DNA of 64,000 nt from G020354025 sp964621455 (GCA_964621455.1 CAZULW010000004.1:23646-87645), one strand, 5' to 3'. Shown: positions 7,464 through 16,892, counted from the stretch's first letter. Notes: generated by a model from the letters alone, not told the origin. Translations and numbers: made by a program.

Positions 7464-8447
7464 TTAACCAGGATCGGGAAGGAGACCTTTCTGATTTCGC
7501 ACATGCTTACGTAGCCCTTGCACCACTGCCGCTACGATCAGGAACCGCACCAGCGCATTGCTGATGGGAAAGGGTGTAATCGGCAGCAAGGCCCGACTAA
7601 GGGAATAGGTAACAGGATTGAAGAGCAGCCGGCCCAGTGCCCGCTTACAGCGGAAATAGCTTCCAGCCAGCGGCCAGGCGAAATCGGCGGCCAGGGCGGT
7701 GGCGATTTCCGGATGGCGGCTGACGATGAGGGGCAGGTTGTGGTAGCCGTAGTCACGCAGCAGGTTGAGATGGGGGCCCAGGGGCCGGTCTTCATGGTGG
7801 TAAGCCACCGGTTTATTACTATAGAAAATTCCTCCGGGGAATTTCCGGGCGATTTGGTAGGCGAAGATAGTTTCTTCACCGCCGTAGTGGGTGAAGGGTT
7901 CATGTCGGCCCCCTGCGGTCTCGATGGCAGCCCGACTGAAAGCCGTATTGCTGGATAACAGAAACTGGAACTCAACAGGTTTATCCAGCCCATACTGCCT
8001 GGCTCCCCGGTAGGGATATTCATAAAGGTAGCGGTTAAGTTTGGTTCTCGGCACCCAGTCGGCGGGCGCAATCCGGCCAATGATCGCCTCCCGACCAGTC
8101 TTAGCCAGCTCAGCCACGTGCTCATCCACATAGTCAGGAGCCACGACCATATCCCCATCCAGAAGAATCACCACTTCGCCGTTGGCATATTGTAATCCGT
8201 AATTCCGGGCACCACCCAAACCGATGTTCTCGGGGAGGCAATGGATGTGTATAAAAGGGGGCGGCACCTGGGCCAGCAGAAATTCGCGGGTGCCGTCGGT
8301 GGAGCCATCGTCAATGATGTGAACTTCCAGGCGATCCGGTGGGTAGTCCAGGCGGCAGAGGGACTTGAAGCAGACCGGATAATGGGGGCCTCCATTGTGA
8401 ATGGGCGCCACTAGACTGGTTTTCGGAAGCTGCCTGGGGCCGCTCAT
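7464..8447 (-). CDS. Glycosyltransferase family 2
   Basis: The start at 8447 (MSGPRQLPKTSLVAPIHNGG) overlaps the preceding glycosyltransferase by four bases; a longer reading is unlikely. GT-A fold motifs are present: SLVAPIHNGG strand, HIIDDGSTDGT (nucleotide binding), ENIGLGGARNYG, and the metal-binding DGDMVV (DXD-type). GGEETIFAYQI supplies the probable acceptor-side ED motif. The C-terminus has a hydrophobic segment (RFLIVAAVVQGL) that could associate with the membrane. It probably adds a sugar to a lipid-linked glycan in the same pathway as the adjacent transferases and flippase. Confidence 0.88.
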   Translation of the reverse strand: MSGPRQLPKTSLVAPIHNGGPHYPVCFKSLCRLDYPPDRLEVHIIDDGSTDGTREFLLAQVPPPFIHIHCLPENIGLGGARNYGLQYANGEVVILLDGDMVVAPDYVDEHVAELAKTGREAIIGRIAPADWVPRTKLNRYLYEYPYRGARQYGLDKPVEFQFLLSSNTAFSRAAIETAGGRHEPFTHYGGEETIFAYQIARKFPGGIFYSNKPVAYHHEDRPLGPHLNLLRDYGYHNLPLIVSRHPEIATALAADFAWPLAGSYFRCKRALGRLLFNPVTYSLSRALLPITPFPISNALVRFLIVAAVVQGLRKHVRNQKGLLPDPG

Positions 8448-9529
8448 TCCACAATCCCCAGCTGACGGTAACAATCGTATAGCTGGTCGCCCACCACCTC
8501 CAGGGCATGGTGGCTTTCGGCCCATCGGCGGGCGGCCCGGCCCCGTTCCAGGATCAACTCCGGGTTCCCCACCAGTTCTGTCAGCCTTTCCAGGAGGCTT
8601 TCCGGTGTTATATTAACAAAGGGGTGATCCGGCATGAAAGCCTGATACTCTTCATTCATACGGGTACAGCAAGTCAGCCCAAGAGCCATGGCCTCCACGG
8701 AATTCATCCCGTAGCCGGGAGCCACGTCGGCCACCTGATCGATGTAAATGTCCGCTTGAGATTTCAGGACTATGACCTCGTCGTGGGGCCGGTTTTCGAT
8801 AAAAATAAAACGGATGCCGTGGGACGCTTCCAGGGAGCGGCAGGCGGCGATGATGGTTTCCGACCCCTTGGCGTACCTGCTGCGAGTAGCGTGGCAGATG
8901 GTGATGGGGTCATGCAGCCGCCCGGCGGGCTGGTATGCGGCCACGTCGTAGGGAAGGAACAGGTAGTGCAGGTTGGGGTGCCGGGGGAGCAGGTCGTATT
9001 CGCTGGTCAGGTTCAACCGGATGTGTTGGTCGATGACCGGGATGATCCCGCGATTTCGGAAATCTGTTCCATGATAGGTATTCAATATCGGTTTGCCCAG
9101 TTTGGCCACCCGGGTCACGAATCCGCCGTGGCGGTAAAACTCCAGGCCACCCTCCAGGTGATAAACGTCGTAGTCCAATAGACCATATTGCTTAATGGCT
9201 GGCTCCACCCAGAATTGCCAGAGCCAATCTCGGAGGCGGAAGAAGGCGCGTTCGGGCAAAGTTCTGGGCCGCCAGATCGGCGGGTTTCCCGGGACTTCAA
9301 ACCAGTTTCCCTTGGCTCCCTTGGTGTAGGTATAAAGATTGTGGCGCAGCCAAGTTGCCCGGGGTTTGCGGGGGACTAGCGGCAGGTGGAGACAAATATC
9401 TTCGGCGTATGCGGAGGTGGAGAAGAAATACGTCACGTAGCGGCACTCATTCCCCCGCATGCGGTGGATCCGTTGCCATAGTTCCAGTTGCCCCACGGCG
9501 TTTTCCGCCGCGATATAGAGGATCTTCAT
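8444..9529 (-). CDS. Glycosyltransferase, GT-B fold
   Basis: A 361-residue protein. The N-terminus MKILYIAAENAVGQLELWQR has the first Rossmann strand of GT-B enzymes. The C-terminal domain shows PITICHATRSRYAKGSE (sugar-nucleotide binding loop) and GYGMNSVEAMALGL, which corresponds to the family-4 E-x7-E-like donor motif with a single clear Glu. It starts an operon-like pair with the GT2 gene (ATGA overlap). The divergent gene at 9609 starts 79 bp away, so promoters for both lie in 9530-9608. Confidence 0.8.
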   Translation of the reverse strand: MKILYIAAENAVGQLELWQRIHRMRGNECRYVTYFFSTSAYAEDICLHLPLVPRKPRATWLRHNLYTYTKGAKGNWFEVPGNPPIWRPRTLPERAFFRLRDWLWQFWVEPAIKQYGLLDYDVYHLEGGLEFYRHGGFVTRVAKLGKPILNTYHGTDFRNRGIIPVIDQHIRLNLTSEYDLLPRHPNLHYLFLPYDVAAYQPAGRLHDPITICHATRSRYAKGSETIIAACRSLEASHGIRFIFIENRPHDEVIVLKSQADIYIDQVADVAPGYGMNSVEAMALGLTCCTRMNEEYQAFMPDHPFVNITPESLLERLTELVGNPELILERGRAARRWAESHHALEVVGDQLYDCYRQLGIVE

Positions 9530-9608
9530 CAGTGACTCTAATCAGGAATAGCCATTAAAGCTATGTCATTTTTATGCGCGGCAGTGTATTTTTACTCTGG
9601 AAAATACA

Positions 9609-10805
9609 ATGAAGTTATACATCATTCCTTCCTGGTATCCTTCAAAATTGAATCCCATCGATGGTGCTTTTTTTGCCGACTGGGCCGGTGTTCTATCCAA
9701 TACCGGATATGACATCGTGATCATCGCGAACATTTTGCATTCGTTCAGAAAGTTGTTCAAACATAACGAACTCCCTTCCAGGACAGACCGACCCGTAGTG
9801 GAAGCGGGATTACGGACGTACCGGCGAGAGGCCATCAATCCGTATCCCAAGTTGATCAGACGGAGCTTTCAATACTATAAGCAAAGCTTAATCGATCAAT
9901 TCGAACTAGCCGTTCACCAGGAAGGTCCGCCGGATGTAGTCCTGTTCAATTCCTCTATATGGGCCGGAGCGGCTATGGCCGAACACCTTGTATCTCGGTC
10001 TATCCCCTTTCTCGTATCGGAACACATGAAAGCCTTTCTCCTCGAAGCTGGTTTCAGCGACTTCCAGAAAAGATGCGTACAGACAACCTATCGTTGCGCC
10101 CGCAAAATCGTCGCGGTCAGTTCAGCTCTGGAAAAGCAAATACTCAGAATCTTCCCTGATGCGCAAGGCAAAACTACAACCATCCATAATCCCGTCACGA
10201 TACAAAATATCAGGCGGGTAGTGCCAGTGCAAAAAACTGAAGCGGATTTTATCTTCATTGCCGTTTGCCTTCTAAGGGCCGAAAAACGTATAGATATCCT
10301 GATCAATGCCTTTGCCCGGCTGGTAAAGCTGGGCGTACCCGCAAAGTTGAAATTGGCCGGTGACGGGCCGCTGAGGAGAAGCCTGGAGCGACTAACCCGG
10401 CGTTTGAACCTGGAGGATCGGATCGAGTTCCTGGGCTACCTGACGAGGGAACAGGTTGTCAGGGAGCTCATTGATAGCGATTGCCTGGTCCTTCCCAGTG
10501 AGGTGGAAACCTTCGGCTTGGTCCTGGTGGAAGCGATGGCCGCCGGTCTGCCCGTAATCGCCACTCGCTGCGGCGGTCCTCAAGACATCGTGACTGAGGA
10601 AACCGGCCTCCTGGTTCCGGTGAACGACGAAGCGGCTCTCTGCCGGGCCATGCAGGATATCATGGATAATTACCGTTACTACGAGCCTGAAAAAATCCGC
10701 CGGTATGTCGCAGATAAGTTCAGTGATAAGGCGTACGTGGCTGCCTTTGAGGCCATTTTTAGCGAGTTAGTTTCCTGCTCGCGGGATTCTGAAGTACCTG
10801 AATAA
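9609..10805 (+). CDS. Glycosyltransferase family 4
   Basis: A 398-residue GT-B enzyme. N-terminus KLYIIPSWYPSKLNPIDGAFF carries the acceptor-side Gly loop; AVCLLRAEKRID is the conserved strand with the phosphate-binding Arg/Lys region; LAGDGPLRR and SEVETFGLVLVEAMAAGLPV contain the retaining E-x7-E motif. Local AT content in its first third is slightly higher than in its neighbours. It is transcribed opposite to the flanking genes and its 3' end overlaps the convergent flippase gene by 39 bp. Confidence 0.9.
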   Translation: MKLYIIPSWYPSKLNPIDGAFFADWAGVLSNTGYDIVIIANILHSFRKLFKHNELPSRTDRPVVEAGLRTYRREAINPYPKLIRRSFQYYKQSLIDQFELAVHQEGPPDVVLFNSSIWAGAAMAEHLVSRSIPFLVSEHMKAFLLEAGFSDFQKRCVQTTYRCARKIVAVSSALEKQILRIFPDAQGKTTTIHNPVTIQNIRRVVPVQKTEADFIFIAVCLLRAEKRIDILINAFARLVKLGVPAKLKLAGDGPLRRSLERLTRRLNLEDRIEFLGYLTREQVVRELIDSDCLVLPSEVETFGLVLVEAMAAGLPVIATRCGGPQDIVTEETGLLVPVNDEAALCRAMQDIMDNYRYYEPEKIRRYVADKFSDKAYVAAFEAIFSELVSCSRDSEVPE

Positions 10806-12224
10806 AACGGCCCTTTCCCGGGCGGTCAGGAATCCGGTGAGAACCAGTCCCAGGGGGAATAAAATCGTTAGCAGTACATCCCGAAGCATCGTGGCTTCGG
10901 CGACCCCAGTCAGCATGTAGATCCCGGCCATCAGCAGGAAGACCCGCAGCAGCCGGGCCCATTCGTAGGGGACCGGGTATATCTTCCGGTTAATCGCAAG
11001 AAACGCCAGTGCCATGATGAGGAATGACAGGCAGGTAGCCAGGGCGGCCCCCGGCACGCCGTACAGGGGAATCAGGACTACATTCAGAACGATATTGGCC
11101 AGCGCACCTATCCCGCGGGTGACGGCAACCCACCGGGAGCTTTCCAACTGGAACACACCCGGCAGCTGCAAGAGATAGGCGGCGTGGAACAGGTAGCCGA
11201 GCGCAATCCAGGGGACGATCTCGGTCCCCTCCCAGAAGTCAGGCCCATAAAAAGTGACAGGTCCCAAGTCCAGGCGGACCAGACGGGGAATCCACAGGCA
11301 CATCAGCACCCAGATAAATCCCAGGACTGCCAACAGATAAGAAGATATCCTGGCAAATAGCCGTCGGGTCTCGTCCGTGTTTTCCTGCTTTAGAAAGAAG
11401 GGATGCCAGCTCATGTTAAAGCCCATGACGATCAGAAGCATGAGCATGCCGAGCTTATACCCCGCGCTGTAAATACCTACGGTCTCCACGTCGGTCATGA
11501 TCCTCAGGATATAGCGGTCGGCCAACTCCATCAGCATGGCGAAAATACCGGAAAGCAGGAAGGGCAGCCCAAAGTGCATGAGTTGCCTCCAGGTATCCAG
11601 GGAGGCCCGCCGCAGCTCCAGGCGTCTCCAGATGATGGGAAAGGTCAGCACGAACAGGGAACCGGAGGTCATCAGGTTGCTGGCCAAGACCCCTTCGATC
11701 CCCATCCGGTACTTCAGGACCAGCAGGAGGTTGAGCCCCAGCGAACCGGCTACGTTGAGCAGACTGAACCCGGTATAGATCAGCGGCTTTTCCTCGGAGC
11801 GCAGCAGCAGCAGGGGCACGAACCAGAGCACGTCGAAAAAGAGAATGCCGGCTATATATACCATAAACCGGGGATGATCACCACCCAGTAGGAGGATCGA
11901 CAGCGGCTGCCGGAGCATCAGCATGAGCGCAACGATAAATGCGGTAGTCACAAGAAATGAATAGTAGGCGGTGGAAAGATAGCAGGCACGATCTGTACCC
12001 TCCGTCTGGACATACCACTTCATGAGTGCGGCGTCCAGTCCGTACTTGAGCACTACGCCCATAAATCCCATAAAGGCATAGGCCAGCGAAATCACGCCGT
12101 AGTCATAGGTGGAAAAAACGTTGGTGTAGAGGGGCAGCAGCAGGAAAGACACCGAGCGGACCAGGATATGACCCGAGCCGTAGATCAGCGTCTGTAGGGA
12201 TAAGGCCTTGATTCGCTGGAGCAC
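10767..12224 (-). CDS. Polysaccharide biosynthesis flippase (Wzx/MATE-like)
   Basis: A 485-residue integral membrane protein with about twelve to fourteen hydrophobic segments. The N-terminus (TLIYGSGHILVRSVSFLLLP, then LYTNVFSTYDYG) is typical of O-antigen/teichoic flippases of the MOP superfamily, and PFLLSGIFAMLMELADRYIL opens the second half. It would move lipid-linked oligosaccharides across the inner membrane, matching the surrounding glycosyltransferases. It follows the FemAB-type genes with only 8 bp after the truncated paralogue. Confidence 0.88.
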   Translation of the reverse strand: MLQRIKALSLQTLIYGSGHILVRSVSFLLLPLYTNVFSTYDYGVISLAYAFMGFMGVVLKYGLDAALMKWYVQTEGTDRACYLSTAYYSFLVTTAFIVALMLMLRQPLSILLLGGDHPRFMVYIAGILFFDVLWFVPLLLLRSEEKPLIYTGFSLLNVAGSLGLNLLLVLKYRMGIEGVLASNLMTSGSLFVLTFPIIWRRLELRRASLDTWRQLMHFGLPFLLSGIFAMLMELADRYILRIMTDVETVGIYSAGYKLGMLMLLIVMGFNMSWHPFFLKQENTDETRRLFARISSYLLAVLGFIWVLMCLWIPRLVRLDLGPVTFYGPDFWEGTEIVPWIALGYLFHAAYLLQLPGVFQLESSRWVAVTRGIGALANIVLNVVLIPLYGVPGAALATCLSFLIMALAFLAINRKIYPVPYEWARLLRVFLLMAGIYMLTGVAEATMLRDVLLTILFPLGLVLTGFLTARERAVLFRYFRIPRAGN

Positions 12225-12232
12225 GGTAGAGT

Positions 12233-12550
12233 TTACAGCCGGATATCCAGCGTATCGCGGAACATGCCGCTGGCGCCGAAGCTTTCCTTGAATCGGACCA
12301 GGCTGAAGTTGGGTTCCATATGGACGGTGAAAATGCCGAAGTCCAGATAGCAGAAGCCGCTCTCGATAGCCCGGCAGATCATCTCGTAGAACAGCAGGTT
12401 CACCGCCCGATATTGCTGGTAGGTTTCATCGTGGCTGCTATAGAAGGCGAGGGTTACGTCCGGGTTGGCAACGATGATGGTGATGCCGGCGATCATGCGG
12501 TCGCCCACATGAACTACGATAATCTCCGGTAATACGTCCTTCGGAGGCAC
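12233..12550 (-). pseudogene. C-terminal remnant of a FemAB-like transferase
   Basis: The 105-codon frame corresponds to the last third of a FemAB/GNAT-like protein: residues after PEIIVVHVGD align by eye with the C-terminal part of the complete gene just upstream (HVGDRMIAGI with AIDGQTIGGL; YLDFGIF with YLDYGVS; VRFKESFGASGMFRDT with ARFKERLGGSGCLRRT). No N-terminal two thirds is present. It overlaps the intact gene by 37 bp in another frame. It is best explained as a tandem paralogue that lost its front part by deletion; a short expressed protein is less likely. Confidence 0.75.
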
Positions 12551-13452
12551 CCGCTTCCCCCCAGTCTTTCCTTAAACCTTGCCAACGACCAATGAATATC
12601 TTCCTCTGCGGTGGTATCAGTGGAAACGCCATAATCCAAGTACCTGTACCCCTTTTGTCTGGCCCAATCAATGGCATGGGCCACCAGCGAAACGATGGGG
12701 TTGTATCGCCGGTACTCGCGAAGAAAGGCGCTGTAGAAGATTAGGGCACAGGTTTTGCTCGCGGGCAAAATCCATAGCCCGCCGATGGTTTGCCCATCAA
12801 TCGCTGCCAGGAAAAGTTTCGCATCAAAGAGCGCGTCAATCTTTTTCATCTCATCAATGGTATGGACTGGGCGAGCGTCGTATTTCTCTTTATTTTTCAC
12901 AAGGATGGGAAAGAACTCATCGAAGTCCTTGCTCTCCTTTACCACCAGTCCGTCCCGTTTGGCCCGATGGATATCGCTCCGCCGCCCCTTATCCAAGGAT
13001 ACAGCCCCCAGATCTATCACGGAAGAATACTGGATTTTGATTTGCTCGAACCCGTTATGCAGCAACGCGTACTCTTGAACCTCGTCATGTACACGATTAT
13101 AAACCTGCATGGGCGGAGTCAGAACGATTTCCTTGATTTTTTTTTGCTCACAATATGTCGTAAGTGCCTGCACGATTGCATTTAAGTTTTCGATACTGCA
13201 ATAAGGCTCAAGGACGAGCCCGCCATAACTGGCCCCGATGGGGCTTCGAAGAGTGCTCCCGTCCAGGCCACCGGGAAAGACCGCGATCAGCTCGTTGCCC
13301 TGATAAAAGAGCAGGTGGTTCCAGTTGAACTTCCGGGTGTGGTAGTGGAGGAACTTCTGTAAGTGGAACAGGGTGCCGTTGTTGGCCTGCCGGATAAAGC
13401 GGTCCCATTCCTCCTGGAAGGATGGCTCGTAGGGGTAAACGGTTATGGACAT
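12514..13452 (-). CDS. FemAB-like / peptidoglycan-bridge-type acyltransferase
   Basis: A 312-residue protein with two tandem GNAT-like halves as in FemAB and acetyltransf_6 proteins. The first half has FIRQANNGTLFHLQKFL, the SPIGASYGGLVL strand and KEIVLTPPMQ; the second half has FLAAIDGQTIGGLWIL, a catalytic-face segment YRRYNPIVSLVAHAI, GYRYLDYGV and the closing ARFKERLGGSG. Proteins of this kind in polysaccharide clusters transfer aminoacyl or acyl groups to cell-envelope precursors. It is adjacent to a truncated paralogue and the flippase on the same strand. Confidence 0.8.
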   Translation of the reverse strand: MSITVYPYEPSFQEEWDRFIRQANNGTLFHLQKFLHYHTRKFNWNHLLFYQGNELIAVFPGGLDGSTLRSPIGASYGGLVLEPYCSIENLNAIVQALTTYCEQKKIKEIVLTPPMQVYNRVHDEVQEYALLHNGFEQIKIQYSSVIDLGAVSLDKGRRSDIHRAKRDGLVVKESKDFDEFFPILVKNKEKYDARPVHTIDEMKKIDALFDAKLFLAAIDGQTIGGLWILPASKTCALIFYSAFLREYRRYNPIVSLVAHAIDWARQKGYRYLDYGVSTDTTAEEDIHWSLARFKERLGGSGCLRRTYYRRLS

Positions 13453-13637
13453 GTTATCAATGCGCGTAGGAATTTATCGGCGTGAAGGATAAAGTGGAAG
13501 GGAAGAGTGAGAGCGCACGAATGAGCCTGGCAGGAAACACCGCTACTTGCCATTGCGTGTTCCAGGCCCTATACTTCAATGATTATTGTTATAATCTGGA
13601 CCCCTTTGCCTTATCAAACCAGCAGGGAGGATACCGA

Positions 13638-15308
13638 ATGATCAACCTCAGACCATACTCAACGACCTTGCTATTCATTCTGACGCTGGCAACCGCAGCC
13701 GCTGCCTATGCCAGGCCCCAGGACAAACCCACCATCAAGCGCCGGCACGTAGCCGCCGCCGAGCGTATCATGGGCTTGTCATTCGACAAGGCTGAGCGGG
13801 ACTCCCTGCTGGTCGATCTGCACGATTACCGGGGCAATTACCGGCAGCTGCGTGCACTAGAGATTTTGAATGCCTGCCCCCCGGCCCTGCTGTTCAATCC
13901 GGTCCCCACGGGCAAGGCATTCGACACCAGGATCTTACCCCCGGTTTTCGCCCCGGTGGATGAGGTAGATCTCCCCGGGAATCTGGATGACCTGGCGTAT
14001 TACCCGGTAGCCCGACTGGCGGAGCTGATCCGCACGCGACGCATCACCTCCACCCGGCTGACTACCATGTACCTGGAGCGCCTCAGACGCTACGGCCCGC
14101 AACTGGAGTGCGTGGTCACCCTCACCGAAGAGCTGGCCCTGGAGCAGGCCCGGCGGGCGGACGAGGAAATTGCCGCGGGTAAATATCGCGGTCCCCTGCA
14201 CGGCATTCCCTATGGCGCCAAGGACCTGCTGGCGGTGAAAGGCTACCCCACCACCTGGGGTGCTATGCCTTACAAAGACCAGGTTATTGACGAAGACGCC
14301 GCCGTCGTCCAGCGTCTGGAGGAGGCCGGAGCCGTGCTGGTGGTCAAGCTAACGCTGGGGGCGCTGGCCTGGGGAGACGTGTGGTTCGGGGGCAGTACCC
14401 GCAACCCGTGGAACCTGGAGCAGGGATCCAGCGGCTCTTCGGCGGGCTCCGCGGCGGCCACGGCGGCCGGACTGGTGCCCTTTGCCATCGGTTCGGAGAC
14501 GTGGGGGTCCATCGTCTCGCCGTCCACCCGCTGCGGGGTGACGGGTCTCCGGCCCACCTTCGGTCGCGTGAGCCGGACCGGTGCCATGGCCCTCAGTTGG
14601 TCCATGGACAAGCTGGGCCCCCTGGGCCGCACCGTGGAGGACTGCGCCATCGTTTTTAACGCCATCCGCGGTCCTGACGGCCTCGATCAGACCGTGGTGG
14701 ACCTACCCTTCAATTACAACTACCAGGTGGACCTGGGACGCCTGCGTATCGGCTACGTGAAGGGGGCTTTCGAGGAGGATCGCCCCGGCAAAGCCAACGA
14801 CCAGGCCGTGCTGGAGGTGCTTCAGGAGCTAGGCGCCGAGTTGGTTCCCATCGAGCTGCCCGATTATCCCATCCAGGACCTGGCCTTCATCTTGAACGCC
14901 GAGGCCGCCGCGGCCTTTGATGAACTCACCCGCTCGGGAAAGGACGACCTCCTGGTGCGGCAGGTCAGGAAGGCCTGGCCCAACGTGTTCCGCGCTTCCC
15001 GCTTCATTCCGGCGGTAGAGTATATCCAGGCCAACCGCGCGAGGCAGCAGCTCATCCAGGAGATGGAGCGGATTCTGGCGGAGGTAGACCTGTACGTCTG
15101 CCCCTCGTTTGGCGGGGACAACCTGCTCCTTACCAACCTGACGGGCCACCCCTGCGTAGTGCTGCCCAACGGGTTCGACGAGCAGGGCTCGCCCACCAGC
15201 ATCACCTTCACCGGCCACCTGTACGATGAAGCCACCCTCCTGGCCGCGGCCCGCGCCTACCAGAAGGCCACCGGCTGGCACTTGCGGCACCCGCCGGAGT
15301 TCAAGTAA
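13638..15308 (+). CDS. Secreted amidase, amidase-signature family
   Basis: The ATG at 13638 follows GGGAGG with 7-bp spacing and starts a signal peptide (TLLFILTLATAAAAYA) cleaved before RPQDK; the frame extends upstream to 13482 but without signal features. The amidase-signature Ser-cisSer-Lys triad is visible: Lys in YGAKDLLAV, Gly/Ser cluster GSSGSSAGSAAA with the cis-Ser, and the nucleophile Ser in GSETWGSIVSPS. The length of about 556 residues is slightly above the cytoplasmic GatA type because of an N-terminal extension of about 130 residues. It likely hydrolyses amides in the periplasm; it is not expected to be the GatCAB subunit. Confidence 0.9.
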   Translation: MINLRPYSTTLLFILTLATAAAAYARPQDKPTIKRRHVAAAERIMGLSFDKAERDSLLVDLHDYRGNYRQLRALEILNACPPALLFNPVPTGKAFDTRILPPVFAPVDEVDLPGNLDDLAYYPVARLAELIRTRRITSTRLTTMYLERLRRYGPQLECVVTLTEELALEQARRADEEIAAGKYRGPLHGIPYGAKDLLAVKGYPTTWGAMPYKDQVIDEDAAVVQRLEEAGAVLVVKLTLGALAWGDVWFGGSTRNPWNLEQGSSGSSAGSAAATAAGLVPFAIGSETWGSIVSPSTRCGVTGLRPTFGRVSRTGAMALSWSMDKLGPLGRTVEDCAIVFNAIRGPDGLDQTVVDLPFNYNYQVDLGRLRIGYVKGAFEEDRPGKANDQAVLEVLQELGAELVPIELPDYPIQDLAFILNAEAAAAFDELTRSGKDDLLVRQVRKAWPNVFRASRFIPAVEYIQANRARQQLIQEMERILAEVDLYVCPSFGGDNLLLTNLTGHPCVVLPNGFDEQGSPTSITFTGHLYDEATLLAAARAYQKATGWHLRHPPEFK

Positions 15309-15676
15309 AGCAAAAGAGGTTGTAACGCAGCATTTCCTTCTCGCTATCCACTCCTTTTTTTGGTGAACTTCCGGCCAATGAAAAAGCGACCCTGCATCGG
15401 GCGTACTGAAAATTGGATGCGGGCCTACGTATATACAAACCACCCCCCTTGATTTGGGTTTCGGTTTCGGGAATCTCGTTGAAAATCCAGGTTGAAACTC
15501 AGTCGCCAACAGGCGGTAAGTCACCATTGTACCACCGGGACACATAGGATTTCTCTTAGCATATAGTTTGATGTAGGGGCTAATTATTACGAATAAAAAA
15601 GTACGGAATGTCCTAATTTAAGGGAGTGCTCTTTATGCTTAACTTGTCTTACTGACGGTAGTAATATCTCATAGCA
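15309..15676. other. Intergenic stretch without a recognisable gene
   Basis: From about 15540 the sequence becomes visibly more AT-rich than the amidase gene. No supported ORF, tRNA or clear hairpin was found. The composition shift suggests the left edge of the second element remnant lies here. Confidence 0.35.
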
Positions 15677-16081
15677 TCACAATATAAGCCCACTTGTCAC
15701 AAGTACATCGTAAAGCCAAACCATTAGTAGAATAAACGCTAAAAATGTGCGGTTCCGTTTATCTATGTCGCGCGCCTCTGCTTCTCGACGTGCATCACGC
15801 CTTATAGCCTCCTCTTGTGCCGCTGCTTGTCTCTCCTCTTGAGTGGCGGATTCTTCTTGAGCCGCAGACTGTCGCCGAAGTTCCTGTAATTGCCTGTATT
15901 GTTGACATTCTTCTGTTTTTATTTTGAGGTATTCCCATTGGCGCTCAGAAAGACTATCAGGGCCTATCCGCTCGGCTAATTGAAATATAGGGTCATTGCA
16001 TGGATTTTTAGGCTGATCAATAATACCTTGCCCCCACAGCGGCAGTACCCCCATTAAAACTAGCATAAATAACCGTTTCAT
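15677..16081 (-). CDS. Hypothetical exported coiled-coil protein with C-terminal membrane helix
   Basis: A 134-residue protein. Residues 1-18 form a signal peptide (KRLFMLVLMGVLPLWGQG); residues 60-105 are a Gln/Glu/Ala/Arg-rich coiled coil (AAQEE repeated); residues 112-132 are a hydrophobic segment (AFILLMVWLYDVLVTSGLIL). The middle contains two Cys that could pair. No family is recognised. It shares its 5' flank with the lipoprotein gene upstream, which suggests the same control, and belongs to the AT-richer element remnant. Confidence 0.55.
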   Translation of the reverse strand: MKRLFMLVLMGVLPLWGQGIIDQPKNPCNDPIFQLAERIGPDSLSERQWEYLKIKTEECQQYRQLQELRRQSAAQEESATQEERQAAAQEEAIRRDARREAEARDIDKRNRTFLAFILLMVWLYDVLVTSGLIL

Positions 16082-16100
16082 GATGCCCTCCTTCTCAGTG

Positions 16101-16125
16101 CCATGTACTTATCCGCACCGCCCGG
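16101..16125. repeat. 25-bp flank repeat, copy 1
   Basis: CCATGTACTTATCCGCACCG followed by CCCGG; the same 25 bases with one T/C change occur at 16590-16614. Each copy sits just upstream of a minus-strand gene (starts 16081 and 16585). The end forms GCACCG/CGGTGC arms with the bases to 16129. A shared promoter-proximal or regulatory element, or a duplicated gene flank, is likely. Confidence 0.55.
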
Positions 16126-16129
16126 TGCA

Positions 16130-16585
16130 TTATATCTTTGCCGAAGCGCTTGCCATACATAAGCACCAATCAATTAATTGGATAGGAACACATGAACACT
16201 CGTTTTTATCTGCATCAACACCATTTTGGGCTACAGCAGAGCCTCCGTCTACAAATATAAATACCGAGACAGAAACAAGACGAACTCCAGAGAGGCCCTT
16301 CCCCCAGCTTTCCGCGAAAATCCATAGATCGCTTCCCTCTTTTGCTTTGAATTTAACTTCCCACACCTGAATGCGCGTATCGTGGGCAATCGTTACCGAT
16401 TGATCTTTACCATTTTGGTCTCTATAAATTACTTGGGTAGTATCACCAGATGAAGAGACTGCATATCGAATGTCATGATATATTCCTTCGGGTTCAACGG
16501 GGTTATCATCACAGCCCCAACAACACAGAAGTCCGGCAAGGATTGTAGTAACCAATTTCCAATTCACTACTATCACCGCCTCCAT
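16130..16585 (-). CDS. Lipoprotein, paralogue of the element-1 lipoprotein
   Basis: A 151-residue protein with a signal peptide ending in lipobox CWGC (Cys at about residue 25). The mature part follows the same strand order as the protein at 1841-2323: DIRYAVSSSGDTTQVIYRD, then WEVKFKAKEGSDLWIFAES, then VFIFVDGGSAVA and a Cys-containing tail. It is therefore a paralogue with an MmpS-like small beta-sandwich. A GTG at codon 7 is an alternative start. It ends next to the 25-bp flank repeat and begins near the att-like block at 16739, paralleling the arrangement in the first element. Confidence 0.65.
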   Translation of the reverse strand: MEAVIVVNWKLVTTILAGLLCCWGCDDNPVEPEGIYHDIRYAVSSSGDTTQVIYRDQNGKDQSVTIAHDTRIQVWEVKFKAKEGSDLWIFAESWGKGLSGVRLVSVSVFIFVDGGSAVAQNGVDADKNECSCVPIQLIDWCLCMASASAKI

Positions 16586-16589
16586 AATT

Positions 16590-16614
16590 CCATGTACTCA
16601 TCCGCACCGCCCGG
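16590..16614. repeat. 25-bp flank repeat, copy 2
   Basis: Second copy of the repeat at 16101-16125 (24 of 25 bases equal), immediately upstream of the start of the lipoprotein gene at 16585 on the minus strand. Confidence 0.55.
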
Positions 16615-16738
16615 CAGCCGACAAGTAATGGAGGATTTTTGTTTCGCTAGGCCCTCAAGCCCGCTTCCCTTAATATTAACATTATCTCTGCTTACCTTGG
16701 GTAGATAATTACTAAGATAACCCTATTGAAATTCTTAT

Positions 16739-16810
16739 CCGTATCCGGTTGCGTATGCTACAATCCGTATACTACACCGGGGTTTATTTGCGGTTCTTTG
16801 CGGTAGTTTG
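16739..16810. repeat. att-like block next to a broken tRNA (copy 2)
   Basis: Contains CCGTATCCGGTTGCGTAT and, 30 bp on, ATTTGCGGTTCTTTGCGGTA followed by GTTTG, matching 3461-3521 in order and strand. As at the first site it lies downstream of a tRNA 3' part and beside a related lipoprotein gene, consistent with two insertions of related elements. Confidence 0.5.
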
Positions 16811-16892
16811 CAGGTTAGGGTGGAATTGGCAATCTGGCACTGCAAAAGCAAATCCCCTACGAGAGAATCACTTCCCGACGGGGAAAATAAAG

